A stretch of 64,000 bases of DNA from Bacteroides sp. (GTDB taxonomy: Bacteria; Bacteroidota; Bacteroidia; Bacteroidales; Bacteroidaceae): NCBI RefSeq assembly GCF_028690125.1, contig NZ_JAQVBV010000023.1:1-64000 (forward strand), written 5' to 3'. The position numbers and the translations under genes are program-made. The notes beneath the pieces are model-generated. The model was not told the DNA's origin, did no database searches, and saw only the letters and a program-made list of their open reading frames with translations. Each line of letters opens with the position of its first letter. Position 1 is the stretch's first letter. Shown here in pieces: positions 35,800 through 45,858 of this stretch.

Positions 35800-38700
35800 A
35801 TGACTAAACAGAAGAAATTCATCACTTGTGATGGTAACCAAGCTGCAGCACATATCTCATATATGTTCTCTGAAGTAGCAGCTATCTATCCTATCACCCC
35901 TTCTTCGACTATGGCTGAGTACGTAGACGAATGGGCTGCCGCAGGACGCAAGAACATCTTCGGCGAAACAGTATTAGTACAAGAAATGCAATCAGAAGCC
36001 GGTGCAGCAGGAGCTCTTCACGGTTCATTACAAGCCGGTGCATTGACTACTACTTACACTGCTTCCCAAGGTCTTCTCCTGATGATACCTAACATGTATA
36101 AAATTGCTGGTGAATTCTTGCCTTGCGTATTCCACGTATCTGCACGTACATTAGCTTCTCATGCTTTGTGTATCTTCGGCGACCACCAAGACGTTATGTC
36201 TACTCGTCAAACAGGTTTTGCCATGTTGGCAGAAGGTTCTGTACAGGAAGTTATGGACTTGGCCGGTGTAGCTCACTTAGCTACTATTAAAACTCGTGTA
36301 CCGTTCGTAAACTTCTTCGACGGATTCCGTACTTCTCACGAAATTCAAAAGATCGAAATGTTGGAAAACGAAGATCTTGCTCCGCTGGTAGACCAAGAGG
36401 CATTAGCTGAGTTCCGCGCCCGTGCACTCAATCCAATGAATCCGGTTGCACGTGGTATGGCTGAAAATCCTGACCATTTCTTCCAACATCGCGAATCATG
36501 CAATAACTTCTATGAAACAGTTCCGGCTGCTGTAGAAGAATATATGAATGAAATTTATAAGATCACAGGTCGCAAATATGGTTTGTTCGATTACTATGGA
36601 GCAGAAGATGCAGAACGCGTTATTATCGCAATGGGTTCTGTAACAGAAGCTGCCCGTGAAGCTATCGACTATCTGGTAGAAAATGGCGAAAAAGTAGGTA
36701 TGGTTGCCGTACATTTGTATCGTCCATTCTCTGCTAAGCACTTCTTGGCTGCTGTACCTAAGACTGCTAAGACTATTGCAGTATTAGACCGTACCAAAGA
36801 ACCGGGTGCTAACGGTGAACCTCTTTACCTTGACGTTAAAGACTGCTTCTATGGTGCAGAAAATGCTCCGGTTATTGTTGGTGGTCGTTATGGTCTGGGT
36901 TCAAAAGATACTACTCCTGCTCAGATTATCTCAGTATTTAAGAATTTGGCTATGCCAATGCCGAAGAATCAATTCACTATCGGTATAGTAGATGACGTAA
37001 CATTCACTTCTCTTCCACAAGAAGAAGAAATTGCTTTGGGTGGAAAAGGTATGTTCGAAGCTAAATTCTACGGTTTGGGTGCTGACGGTACTGTAGGTGC
37101 GAATAAGAACTCTGTTAAGATTATCGGTGACAACACTGATAAACACTGTCAGGCTTATTTCTCTTACGACTCTAAGAAGTCAGGTGGTTTTACTTGTTCT
37201 CACTTACGTTTCGGTGATACCCCTATCCGTTCTACTTACTTGGTAAATACTCCTAACTTCGTTGCATGCCACGTACAGGCTTACCTGCATATGTATGATG
37301 TAACTCGTGGTTTGCGTAAGAACGGTTCTTTCTTGCTGAACACTATCTGGGAAGGTGAAGAACTAGCTAAAAATCTACCAAACAAGGTTAAGAAATATTT
37401 CGCTAAGAATAACATTTCTGTATATTACATCAACGCCACTCAGATTGCACAGGAGATTGGTTTAGGTAATCGTACCAACACTATTCTTCAATCAGCATTC
37501 TTCCGTATCACAGGAGTAATTCCTGTAGAACAGGCTGTTGAGCAAATGAAGAAATTTATCGTTAAGTCTTACGGTAAGAAGGGTGAAGATGTTGTTAATA
37601 AAAACTATGCAGCTGTCGATCGTGGTGGTGAATATAAACTGCTGACTGTTGATCCGGCTTGGGCTAACCTGTCAGATGAAGCAAAAGTTGAAAACAATGA
37701 TCCTGCATTCATCAACGAAGTTGTTCGTCCTATCAATGCACAAGATGGTGACTTGTTGCCGGTATCTGCATTCAAAGGAATCGAAGATGGTACTTGGGTA
37801 CAAGGAACTTCTCAATATGAGAAACGTGGTGTTGCAGCTTTCGTTCCTGAATGGAATGCAGAAAACTGTATCCAATGTAACAAATGTGCTTACGTTTGTC
37901 CTCACGCTTCTATCCGTCCGTTCGTACTCGATGCAGAAGAACAGAAGGGTGCTAATTTCACTCAATTGAAAGCTGTAGGTAAAGCATTTGATGGCATGAC
38001 ATTCCGCATTCAGGTAGACGTTCTCGACTGTCTGGGTTGTGGTAACTGTGCTGACATCTGTCCGGGTAATCCGAAGAAGGGTGGCAAGGCATTAGCTATG
38101 AAACATCTTGAAAGCCAATTGGCTGAAGTAGAAAACTGGGAATACTGTGCTAAGAACGTGAAGAGCAAACAACATCTGGTTGATATCAAAGCCAACGTGA
38201 AGAACTCTCAGTTCGCTACTCCGTTGTTTGAGTTCTCCGGTGCTTGCTCTGGTTGTGGTGAAACTCCGTATGTGAAACTGATTTCTCAGTTGTTTGGTGA
38301 CCGTGAAATGGTTGCTAATGCTACCGGATGTTCTTCTATCTACTCTGGTTCAGTTCCTTCTACTCCATATACTAAGAACGAAAAGGGTCATGGTCCTGCT
38401 TGGGCTAACTCATTGTTCGAGGACTTCTGCGAATTCGGTTTGGGTATGGAATTGGCTAACGAAAAGATGCGTGCCCGTATCGCTAAATTATTCAATAATA
38501 TTTTGGCAGCCGACAACGCTCCTGCTGAAGCAAAAGAAGTTCTGAAATCATGGATTGAAAATATGAACGATGCAGACAAGACTAAAGAGCTTGCACCTCA
38601 GATTGAAGCTATTATCGAACAAGGCATTGCAGCCGGTTGTCCGACTAGCAAAGAACTGAAAAGCTTGACTCAATATCTTGTAAAACGCAGTCAGTGGATC

Positions 38701-39357
38701 ATCGGTGGTGACGGTGCTTCTTATGATATTGGTTACGGTGGTCTTGACCATGTAATTGCTTCCGGTAAGGATGTGAATATCCTTGTTTTGGATACTGAAG
38801 TTTATTCTAACACAGGTGGTCAGTCTTCTAAAGCTACTCCGGTGGGTGCTATTGCTAAGTTTGCTGCTTCAGGTAAGCGCATACGTAAGAAAGACCTCGG
38901 TCTGATGGCTACTACTTACGGTTATGTTTACGTTGCTCAGATTGCTATGGGTGCTGACCAAGCTCAGACTCTGAAAGCTATTCGTGAAGCTGAAGCATAT
39001 CCAGGACCATCATTGATTATCGCTTATGCTCCTTGTATCAACCACGGTTTGAAAGCGGGTATGGGTAAGAGCCAAGAAGAAGAAGAAAAAGCTGTTGCAT
39101 GTGGTTACTGGCACTTGTGGCGTTACAACCCAACTTTGGAAGCTGAAGGCAAGAATCCATTCCAACTCGACAGCAAAGAACCAAACTGGGCTGATTTCCA
39201 ACCATTCTTGAAGAGCGAGGTTCGTTACTCTTCTGTAATGAAACAATATCCTGCTGAAGCAGACGAACTCTTCAAAGCTGCTGAAGATAATGCTAAGTGG
39301 CGTTACAACAGCTACAAACGTTTGTCTAAGGAAAATTGGGGTGCTGATATTGACTAA
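35800..39357 (+). CDS. nifJ: Pyruvate:ferredoxin (flavodoxin) oxidoreductase
   Basis: This 1185-residue homodimeric enzyme oxidises pyruvate to acetyl-CoA and CO2, passing electrons to ferredoxin or flavodoxin. Domain I begins with YPITPSSTMAEYVDEWA. Two [4Fe-4S] ferredoxin motifs, CIQCNKCAYVCP and CLGCGNCADICP, lie near residues 690-755, a third cluster site in FSGACSGCGETPY, and the TPP motif GDGASYDIGYGG near residue 970. The length is typical. It is central to anaerobic energy metabolism. Its codon use looks more biased than that of its neighbours, which fits high expression. A strong terminator follows. Confidence 0.98.
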   Translation: MTKQKKFITCDGNQAAAHISYMFSEVAAIYPITPSSTMAEYVDEWAAAGRKNIFGETVLVQEMQSEAGAAGALHGSLQAGALTTTYTASQGLLLMIPNMYKIAGEFLPCVFHVSARTLASHALCIFGDHQDVMSTRQTGFAMLAEGSVQEVMDLAGVAHLATIKTRVPFVNFFDGFRTSHEIQKIEMLENEDLAPLVDQEALAEFRARALNPMNPVARGMAENPDHFFQHRESCNNFYETVPAAVEEYMNEIYKITGRKYGLFDYYGAEDAERVIIAMGSVTEAAREAIDYLVENGEKVGMVAVHLYRPFSAKHFLAAVPKTAKTIAVLDRTKEPGANGEPLYLDVKDCFYGAENAPVIVGGRYGLGSKDTTPAQIISVFKNLAMPMPKNQFTIGIVDDVTFTSLPQEEEIALGGKGMFEAKFYGLGADGTVGANKNSVKIIGDNTDKHCQAYFSYDSKKSGGFTCSHLRFGDTPIRSTYLVNTPNFVACHVQAYLHMYDVTRGLRKNGSFLLNTIWEGEELAKNLPNKVKKYFAKNNISVYYINATQIAQEIGLGNRTNTILQSAFFRITGVIPVEQAVEQMKKFIVKSYGKKGEDVVNKNYAAVDRGGEYKLLTVDPAWANLSDEAKVENNDPAFINEVVRPINAQDGDLLPVSAFKGIEDGTWVQGTSQYEKRGVAAFVPEWNAENCIQCNKCAYVCPHASIRPFVLDAEEQKGANFTQLKAVGKAFDGMTFRIQVDVLDCLGCGNCADICPGNPKKGGKALAMKHLESQLAEVENWEYCAKNVKSKQHLVDIKANVKNSQFATPLFEFSGACSGCGETPYVKLISQLFGDREMVANATGCSSIYSGSVPSTPYTKNEKGHGPAWANSLFEDFCEFGLGMELANEKMRARIAKLFNNILAADNAPAEAKEVLKSWIENMNDADKTKELAPQIEAIIEQGIAAGCPTSKELKSLTQYLVKRSQWIIGGDGASYDIGYGGLDHVIASGKDVNILVLDTEVYSNTGGQSSKATPVGAIAKFAASGKRIRKKDLGLMATTYGYVYVAQIAMGADQAQTLKAIREAEAYPGPSLIIAYAPCINHGLKAGMGKSQEEEEKAVACGYWHLWRYNPTLEAEGKNPFQLDSKEPNWADFQPFLKSEVRYSSVMKQYPAEADELFKAAEDNAKWRYNSYKRLSKENWGADID

Positions 39358-39378
39358 TAAGTAATCATCCTATATAGT

Positions 39379-39419
39379 AAAAAGGTAGAAATCTTGAAAA
39401 CAGATTTCTACCTTTTTTT
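39379..39419 (+). terminator. nifJ intrinsic terminator
   Basis: AAAAAGGTAGAAATC pairs with GATTTCTACCTTTTT around a 9-nt loop and ends in a run of seven T. Confidence 0.9.
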
Positions 39420-39480
39420 GTTTATATGTTATAAAATCTACTGTCCTCCACCAATAAGGACAATAATAAAACGTCGAGAT

Positions 39481-39669
39481 ATGGTTGGATTTATTATCTG
39501 GATTGTCGGTATTATACTGACTATCAAAGCAGCAATAGAAATATGGAATCTAAATGCTGCCTTAGAAAAAAGAATTATAGCTATCGTATTAATTCTACTT
39601 ACCAGTTGGCTGGGACTTCTTTTCTACTATTTCTACGGAAAAGAAAGAATGTCCGAATGGCTGAAATAA
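39481..39669 (+). CDS. Small PLDc_N-like membrane protein
   Basis: From ATG 39481 this 62-residue protein has two hydrophobic helices (about 3-20 and 38-53) and ends LLFYYFYGKERMSEWLK, resembling the PLDc_N helix pair. The longer frame from 39394 starts inside the nifJ terminator and is rejected. Its 3' end overlaps the convergent alkyltransferase gene by 75 bp. The function is unknown. Confidence 0.55.
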   Translation: MVGFIIWIVGIILTIKAAIEIWNLNAALEKRIIAIVLILLTSWLGLLFYYFYGKERMSEWLK

Positions 39670-39981
39670 GTATTTTTTCATATCCACGCAACCATTGGGT
39701 CTGAAAGTAATACCTTCGCCCAATAGTAGTTGTTTTTGTTCCTCCCATCCGGGTACAAGCCTACCTGCTGCATTGACTACCCTGTGACAAGGAATAGATA
39801 AGTCTTGAGGTATCTGCTTCAATGCACGGCCAACCATACGAGAGCATTGAGGAAACCCCAGCAATGCAGCAATTTCGCCATAAGTGGATACTTTTCCTGC
39901 AGGAATTTCTTTTACTACTCCATACACATCCTTGCAAAAATCATCTGATAAACTAGTTTTATTTACTTTATAGTCTTTCAT
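39595..39981 (-). CDS. MGMT-type methylated-DNA-cysteine alkyltransferase
   Basis: This 128-residue protein has the helix-turn-helix segment GKVSTYGEIAALLGFP and the active-site motif SIPCHRVV, with the acceptor Cys present. A true acceptor Cys separates it from non-catalytic ATL proteins, which have Trp. It lacks the large N-terminal domain of Ogt/Ada, so it is a compact form. It would repair O6-alkylguanine. The C-terminal 20 or so residues overlap the convergent small gene and may not be conserved. Confidence 0.8.
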   Translation of the reverse strand: MKDYKVNKTSLSDDFCKDVYGVVKEIPAGKVSTYGEIAALLGFPQCSRMVGRALKQIPQDLSIPCHRVVNAAGRLVPGWEEQKQLLLGEGITFRPNGCVDMKKYLFQPFGHSFFSVEIVEKKSQPTGK

Positions 39982-40001
39982 TAATGCACATCGTTATTTC
40001 T

Positions 40002-40145
40002 CTACATTTTTTCTATGACACATACCTTCTTTCCATGACTATTAACATTCACAACAGGATAATACATCAATTCGGCTTTTGCAGGATTAAGATGATACGT
40101 CCCTGTATAGCGAAGAAGTGATAGAAGCTTGAATCTGTGTGGATA
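40002..40145 (-). pseudogene. C-terminal gene remnant
   Basis: An open minus-strand stretch without a start codon encodes RFKLLSLLRYTGTYHLNPAK and then AELMYYPVVNVNSHGKK before a stop. It reads like the C-terminal tail of a large secreted protein; the AELMY region recalls alpha-2-macroglobulin family proteins, but this is a guess. A stop at 40146-40148 closes it upstream. It lies between the alkyltransferase and HTCS genes. Confidence 0.4.
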
Positions 40146-40238
40146 TCATCGGGGAATACTCTCTAAAGATCATAGTTTTCTCTGAAAACAATCACAATGT
40201 ATTAATAAACTTTCGAAGATCTCGAACACTCATCTTTT

Positions 40239-42998
40239 TTATCCTTTTCTTTTCAAAAAGTCCGTAGGGCTTTCTCCAAACTGTTCTTTATAACACTTGG
40301 TAAAATACGAAGGTGAACTAAATCCTACCTCATAACCAATTTCTGCTACATTCATATCTGATGAAGCTAGTAAAGAGGCTGCTTTCTTCAAACGAGCAAT
40401 GCGCAACAACTCATTTGGAGAATAGTTAGTCAGTGACTTAATCTTACGGTAAAGTTGCACTCGGCTCAATCCCATATCCTTACCTAAATCCTCAACATTG
40501 AGATTTGAGTTTCCCATCTTCTCTTCTATTAATGCTTTGAATCTTTCTACGAATCCCTTATCCAAATCGCAGACATCTTCTTTGGCCAGAGCTTGTCCAT
40601 CACCAAAGAATTGTTTCAAACGACGATGAGAGTCTATCAAGTTTCGAACACGTGATAGTAGCACTTGTGAGCTGAAAGGTTTGGAAATATAAGAATCAGC
40701 TCCTCCATTATATCCCTGGATACGTTGTTCATCCAAAGAGCAAGCAGTCAATAACATAACAGGAATATGACAAGTCTGCAATTCACTTTTCAGACGGCGG
40801 CAACATTCTACTCCATCTATACCAGGCATCATCACGTCAGAGATAACAAGATCAGGTACGTATTTCATCGCCTTCCGTATTCCTTCCAAACCATTAACAG
40901 CTTCAATAACGGTATAATCTGCCTGAAGTAGTCCATGAACATACGAACGAATATCCTCATTATCATCAATAATCAAAACTGAAGGTTTGGATGAATCATA
41001 TTCCTTTTCCAGTTCTTCTTCCTCATTTGCTGTTGTTTCATTATAAATATGGTTCACAAGAGGAATAACTGTATTTTTACGGGAATTATCATCATTATTC
41101 AAAGAAGAAACAGATATCTTTGCCGGTAAATCAACGGTAAAGATTGTTCCCTGTTTTTCATCACTTTCCACAGTAATGGTTCCTCCATGCAACTCGACGA
41201 AAGCCTTTACCAGTGCCAAGCCAATACCCGAACCCGCATGATGCATATCTATCTTATAAAAACGATCGAAAATATTCCGGATATGCTCGGCAGAGATTAA
41301 TGAACCTGTATTGGCAACTGTACAACGTAACCATTTCTGTTCTTCATTTTCGAATACAGATAACCGTACTGTTACTTTTCCATTGTCAGGAGTAAACTTA
41401 AAAGCATTGGATAGTAGGTTAAAATAGACTCGTTCCAACTTTTCCACATCTACCAGTGCATGATAATCGACATCTGGGATACTATCAAAAGAAAAATGAA
41501 TATGTTTCTTACGGGCTGCCGCGTGAAATGATTCATTCCAACTTTCAAAACAGGAAAGAATATCTACTGAAACGGGAATATATTCCATCTTTCCGTTCTC
41601 AAACTTACGAAAATCTAAAATCTGATTAACCAAACGAAGAAGGATATTCACATTACGTTGTACCAACATCAACATTCGATGCTGATCGGGATTCAAAGAC
41701 CGATCGGCAAGCAAATGTTCTACCGGATCGGCAATAAGAGTCAATGGAGTACGAAAATCATGAGAAATATTTGTAAAAAAAACAAGTTTAGCGTGGGTAG
41801 CTTCCTCCAATTGATGAGACAATTGAATTAACTGGTCACGTTGCTCCTCCAGCTTATCACGCTGCTCTTCCAATTTTTTCTTTTGTGCAGACAGCTCTTT
41901 ATTCAAACGGTTTTTATAACGAAGTGATTTATAAACAACAATTAATAGTCCCCCTACAAGCAAGAGAAACAATAGACTGCCATATAAAATAGTCTGTTGT
42001 GTAGCCACACGCGAAAGGTAATTACTAATACGCCCGTTGAGTGTTTCTATTTTCAGATCAAGGTCTGATATATGGGTAGTTTGAAGCTGCATGATCCGGG
42101 CATTAGTATGATCGACTACTGCCGTATTCATCGCAGTTTCTTTGGGATATGGATTCTTTTGAAGGATATCCATTGCTAATTGCATCACTTTATCTCCATT
42201 GGTAGGATAAATAAAAGTTGCATCAAGTACACTGTCAAGCACCATTTCCAATCCATTCCCTTCACCCGGTAACGCATCAATCCCTACAAAAATCATTTCT
42301 TTTTCCCTTCCGACTTTCTTGGCAGCTTCATAGGCTCCCGGAGCAATACGATCATTATGAGCAAATACAGCATCAATTTTAGGATGAAGAAGGAGCATAC
42401 TATCCATCTCAATCTCAGCAGGTCCCCTCTCCCACGCTGCATCTGCCTCGTCAATTAGTTTTATATCCGGATAATGACCAATGGCAGCAATAAATCCTTC
42501 GTGTCGTTCTATAGCCGGAGTAGACCCCCAAAGTCCAGTCAGTTCTACTATATTTCCTTTTCCATCAAGACGGGAAGCAATATAATTTCCAACGGCACGA
42601 CCTATTTCATAATTATCTGCACCAATATATGCCGTATATTTATCAGAAAGAATCTTCCGATCGACCATTATAACAGGAATTCCTTTATTATAGGCTTCTT
42701 CCACAACCGGAGTCATCGGAGCAGCTTCGTTGGCAGACACTATTAGCAAATCGACTCCATTATCAACAAAGTACCGGACATCTTCTGCCTGTTTGCGGTT
42801 ATCATCATTAGCCGAACGGATTTCTACAGATACACCGTCATAAAACATTGCTTCACGGAGTATCTCATCATTCATTTTATGTCGCCAGGAATCATCGCTA
42901 CATTGTGCTACACCTATACGAAAACGAGGAGTATCTTGTGTACAGGATGCTACTAGAACAAGACAAAATAAAACTAATATCCAATGAAAATGCCTCAT
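40239..42998 (-). CDS. HTCS with periplasmic sugar-binding domain (fructose type)
   Basis: From ATG 42998 the product has 919 residues; 43037 is a non-ATG extension. After a signal or lipobox-like segment (LVASC) comes a RbsB-like binding domain (about 20-310, with VDRKILSDKYTAYIGADNYE), a membrane helix near 335-355 and a coiled coil of KLEEQRD repeats. Then come HisKA with His413 in ISHDFRTPLT, a HATPase, a receiver with Asp721 in VISDVMMPG, and an AraC HTH. The architecture matches the B. thetaiotaomicron fructose sensor BT1754. A fructokinase and an MFS transporter lie upstream, which supports fructose sensing. No GH32 or SusCD genes are present here. Confidence 0.93.
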   Translation of the reverse strand: MRHFHWILVLFCLVLVASCTQDTPRFRIGVAQCSDDSWRHKMNDEILREAMFYDGVSVEIRSANDDNRKQAEDVRYFVDNGVDLLIVSANEAAPMTPVVEEAYNKGIPVIMVDRKILSDKYTAYIGADNYEIGRAVGNYIASRLDGKGNIVELTGLWGSTPAIERHEGFIAAIGHYPDIKLIDEADAAWERGPAEIEMDSMLLLHPKIDAVFAHNDRIAPGAYEAAKKVGREKEMIFVGIDALPGEGNGLEMVLDSVLDATFIYPTNGDKVMQLAMDILQKNPYPKETAMNTAVVDHTNARIMQLQTTHISDLDLKIETLNGRISNYLSRVATQQTILYGSLLFLLLVGGLLIVVYKSLRYKNRLNKELSAQKKKLEEQRDKLEEQRDQLIQLSHQLEEATHAKLVFFTNISHDFRTPLTLIADPVEHLLADRSLNPDQHRMLMLVQRNVNILLRLVNQILDFRKFENGKMEYIPVSVDILSCFESWNESFHAAARKKHIHFSFDSIPDVDYHALVDVEKLERVYFNLLSNAFKFTPDNGKVTVRLSVFENEEQKWLRCTVANTGSLISAEHIRNIFDRFYKIDMHHAGSGIGLALVKAFVELHGGTITVESDEKQGTIFTVDLPAKISVSSLNNDDNSRKNTVIPLVNHIYNETTANEEEELEKEYDSSKPSVLIIDDNEDIRSYVHGLLQADYTVIEAVNGLEGIRKAMKYVPDLVISDVMMPGIDGVECCRRLKSELQTCHIPVMLLTACSLDEQRIQGYNGGADSYISKPFSSQVLLSRVRNLIDSHRRLKQFFGDGQALAKEDVCDLDKGFVERFKALIEEKMGNSNLNVEDLGKDMGLSRVQLYRKIKSLTNYSPNELLRIARLKKAASLLASSDMNVAEIGYEVGFSSPSYFTKCYKEQFGESPTDFLKRKG

Positions 42999-43509
42999 AG
43001 TATCGTGTTTTTCTCTACTAATTGTTTCTTCTACCATACAATCCCAACCTTGTAAATCGATATCGGGATAAAGATAGCAGTTTTCTCTTAAAAGTCAATA
43101 AGAGAGACCAATTATCTTATTGATTTTAATCGCTGCAATATATAAGAAATTTATAGTTGTAACTTCAAATTATATAAGTCTAATTAACTATAACTGAAAG
43201 ATTACAATAGTTTTCTCTTTGCAGGTGGTTCATACAGAATTTTCACACAAAGAAAACATCTTATCGAAGCAAGAGAATAGCCTATATTACACTGTATGTA
43301 TTCTCTTATATGAAATACTTTGCATCATTTCGCTATAACATAACTACTAGCTTAATAAGGTGCAAACATTTTGTTTCAAAGTATGAAGATTATCATTCCG
43401 GTCTTGTATGTTTGACTATCATTAAAACAATAAAACCTCCCAAAGCAAACAAGTTCACTTCAAGAGGTCTATATCTTTAAAACTATAAAATATATTTATC
43501 CGGGGAAAA
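42999..43509. other. Intergenic region between HTCS and fructokinase
   Basis: No gene is seen in 511 bases. TCAATAAG and CTTATTGA (about 43095-43123) form an 8-bp inverted repeat with a 13-nt spacer, a possible operator just upstream of the HTCS gene. No clear TAnnTTTG box was found on the minus strand. Confidence 0.35.
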
Positions 43510-44397
43510 TTATAGTAACTTGTCTTTCAAAACAGAAGGTAATTCCGGCATGGCACCACTTTGCGTACAAACATAAGCAGAAACTTCAACTGCCAACCGA
43601 TGAGCTTCGGGTATTGATTTACCTCTCAATATAGAAGCACAAAAAGCAGCAGTAAACGAATCTCCTGCACCAACTGTATCGGCAACAGGAACTTTAGGAG
43701 TCTCTTGGAAAGAAACAACTCCCGGAGTAAACACATAACTACCATTCGTGCCACAAGTCAGAATTAACATTTTCAGGTTGTATTTAGCCAACAGAATCCA
43801 GCATTTATCCTGTAAGTCAATACCCGGATATCCAAACATACGACTGATAGTGACCAGTTCTTCATCATTAATCTTCAGAATATTACAGCGTTGGAATGAT
43901 TCGCTCAAAACTTCCTTTGTATAAAAATTCTGCCGAAGATTAATATCGAATATTTTCAGTTGTCCTTCCATATCGGACATTGTGTCGAGAAAACGATTGA
44001 TAGTGGTACGACTCACTTCATTACGTTGTGCTAGAGAACCAAAACAAACGGCACGTGTATTCAATGCCAAACGTTTAAGCTCATCTGTAAAAGGAATATT
44101 GTCCCATGCAACTCCTTCTTTGATCTCATAGCAAGGTACGCCCTCACCATCAAGTGTTACTTGTACCGTACCGGTAGGATAGTCCACACATTCAATCTGA
44201 TGTTTCAGATTCTTTTCTTTGAATACTTTCAGAATCTCATCCCCCAATGCATCCTTGCCTACTGCACTTACTACACGACTATCAAATCCAAACTGCGACA
44301 CATGATAGGCAAAGTTTGCCGGAGCACCACCTATTTTTTTGCCTTCGGGCAATACATCCCAGAGGGCTTCACCCATACCTACTATTATATTATTCAT
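43510..44397 (-). CDS. Fructokinase (PfkB family)
   Basis: This 295-residue kinase starts at ATG 44397. It has the N-terminal PfkB signature GGAPANFAYHVSQFG and the C-terminal DTVGAGDSFTAAF, with Asp246 as catalytic base. These fit fructokinase, which makes fructose phosphate from cytosolic fructose. It is 34 nt downstream of the MFS transporter gene and on the same strand, so the pair forms an import-and-phosphorylate operon next to the fructose-type HTCS. Confidence 0.88.
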   Translation of the reverse strand: MNNIIVGMGEALWDVLPEGKKIGGAPANFAYHVSQFGFDSRVVSAVGKDALGDEILKVFKEKNLKHQIECVDYPTGTVQVTLDGEGVPCYEIKEGVAWDNIPFTDELKRLALNTRAVCFGSLAQRNEVSRTTINRFLDTMSDMEGQLKIFDINLRQNFYTKEVLSESFQRCNILKINDEELVTISRMFGYPGIDLQDKCWILLAKYNLKMLILTCGTNGSYVFTPGVVSFQETPKVPVADTVGAGDSFTAAFCASILRGKSIPEAHRLAVEVSAYVCTQSGAMPELPSVLKDKLL

Positions 44398-44431
44398 AAT
44401 CAACAGAGTTTATTTTTCTTCAAATATAAAA

Positions 44432-45598
44432 TTATTTTCTAATACGAAAAGTAAAAAACAGCAAATAAAGTACTCCAATTGTCATTACTGCAACTGCCCC
44501 ATTCTGTCCTACTGCATCAGAAGCTACTCCCATTGCCAACGGAAAAACTGTTCCTCCGAAAAGTCCCATAATCATCAGACCTGAAACCTCATTTTTCTTG
44601 CCCGGCAAATAAAGTAATGCCTGTGAGAAAATAACCGGGAACACATTAGAGTTGCCGAAACCAATCAGACCTATACAAGCATAGATCATTAATTTATCTT
44701 GGAATATAAACAGCCCTGTCATGGCAACAAGCATCAAAATAATGCTGACACCAAAGAAAGATTGAGGAGCCATCTTACGTAAAAAGAAAGAACCCAGCAA
44801 ACAACCTGCTGTACGGAAGATAAAATAGAGACTTGTAGCAAAACCCGCGTCTTCCAAAGTCATGCCAAGCCGTTCCATCAATATCTTAGGAGCTGTCGTA
44901 TTGGCACCGACATCAATACCTACATGACACATGATGCCAATAAAGCAAATCAAAATAAAAGGCTTTCCAAGTAAAGCCAGACATTGTCCAAAAGTTGAAG
45001 GCTTGCCTTCTTCTTTTTCTTCCTCAATTTGTGTAGCGTTAAGCAAGAGAACAGCAATAACTGCAATAATCATATAAATAGGGAATAGTACGCGCCATCC
45101 CAAACCAAAAGATGGAATAACCTGAGTCGCTCCCCACATAGCAATGTACGGTGCCAAGAAAGAAGCAATTGCTTTCACAAACTGACCGAAAGTAAGGCTG
45201 CTTGCCAGACGGTCACCCCGTACTATATTAGAAAGAAGCGGGTTCAAAGAAGTCTGCATCAGAGCATTTCCAATACCTAACAAAGAAAAAGAAATTAGCA
45301 TCAACATATAGCCGTCACCAAAAATCGGTAAAAGCAAAGAGACAAAAGTAACTACCAAACTTAATAATACCGTTTTTCTTTGACCGATACGGCTCATCAA
45401 CATACCCGTAGGTACTGAGAAAATCAGAAACCAAAAGAATACTAGTGAGGGGAAGATATTAGCTTGTGCATCGGTTAAGCCCAAATCCTGTTTTACATAA
45501 TTAGAGGCAATCCCTACCAGATCTACAAATCCCATAGCGAAGAAACAAAGCATCACAGGAATAAGCTTGGAAAGAGAAGAGTTTTTTGTATTTTCCAT
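44432..45598 (-). CDS. MFS hexose transporter (FucP/GluP-like)
   Basis: This 388-residue protein has about twelve membrane helices and the MFS loop motif GMLMSRIGQRKTVLL. Its start resembles the sugar permeases FucP and GluP (FFAMGFVDLVGIASNYVKQD). Together with the fructokinase gene it probably imports fructose across the inner membrane. It is the first gene of the operon; a candidate promoter lies about 250 bp upstream. Confidence 0.88.
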   Translation of the reverse strand: MENTKNSSLSKLIPVMLCFFAMGFVDLVGIASNYVKQDLGLTDAQANIFPSLVFFWFLIFSVPTGMLMSRIGQRKTVLLSLVVTFVSLLLPIFGDGYMLMLISFSLLGIGNALMQTSLNPLLSNIVRGDRLASSLTFGQFVKAIASFLAPYIAMWGATQVIPSFGLGWRVLFPIYMIIAVIAVLLLNATQIEEEKEEGKPSTFGQCLALLGKPFILICFIGIMCHVGIDVGANTTAPKILMERLGMTLEDAGFATSLYFIFRTAGCLLGSFFLRKMAPQSFFGVSIILMLVAMTGLFIFQDKLMIYACIGLIGFGNSNVFPVIFSQALLYLPGKKNEVSGLMIMGLFGGTVFPLAMGVASDAVGQNGAVAVMTIGVLYLLFFTFRIRK

Positions 45599-45850
45599 TG
45601 TTTTATCTTATTAGTTTAAAAAATCAGCTATATACTTTATATGTTTTTTAATCAATCTCCTTTTGTTTTGCACCCTACATACTCTACTACAATCGTCGCA
45701 ACCTCTCTTCACAGTTCCCTCCGTTATGGTAAATCAACGACATCTTAATCATAACAGAATTATAACTTGAATAAGATTCATTTTCATGGAATTGTTATAT
45801 AAATAGAGAGATTGTATTAAATGTTTTGTTGGTTAGTTATTTTCACTTGG

Positions 45851-45858
45851 CAAAGTTA
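45851..45858 (-). promoter_or_regulatory. Candidate -7 box for the MFS-fructokinase operon
   Basis: The minus strand reads TAACTTTG with a TTTA 17 bp further upstream. It implies a leader of about 245 nt, long enough for HTCS-dependent or RNA-level control. Confidence 0.5.
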
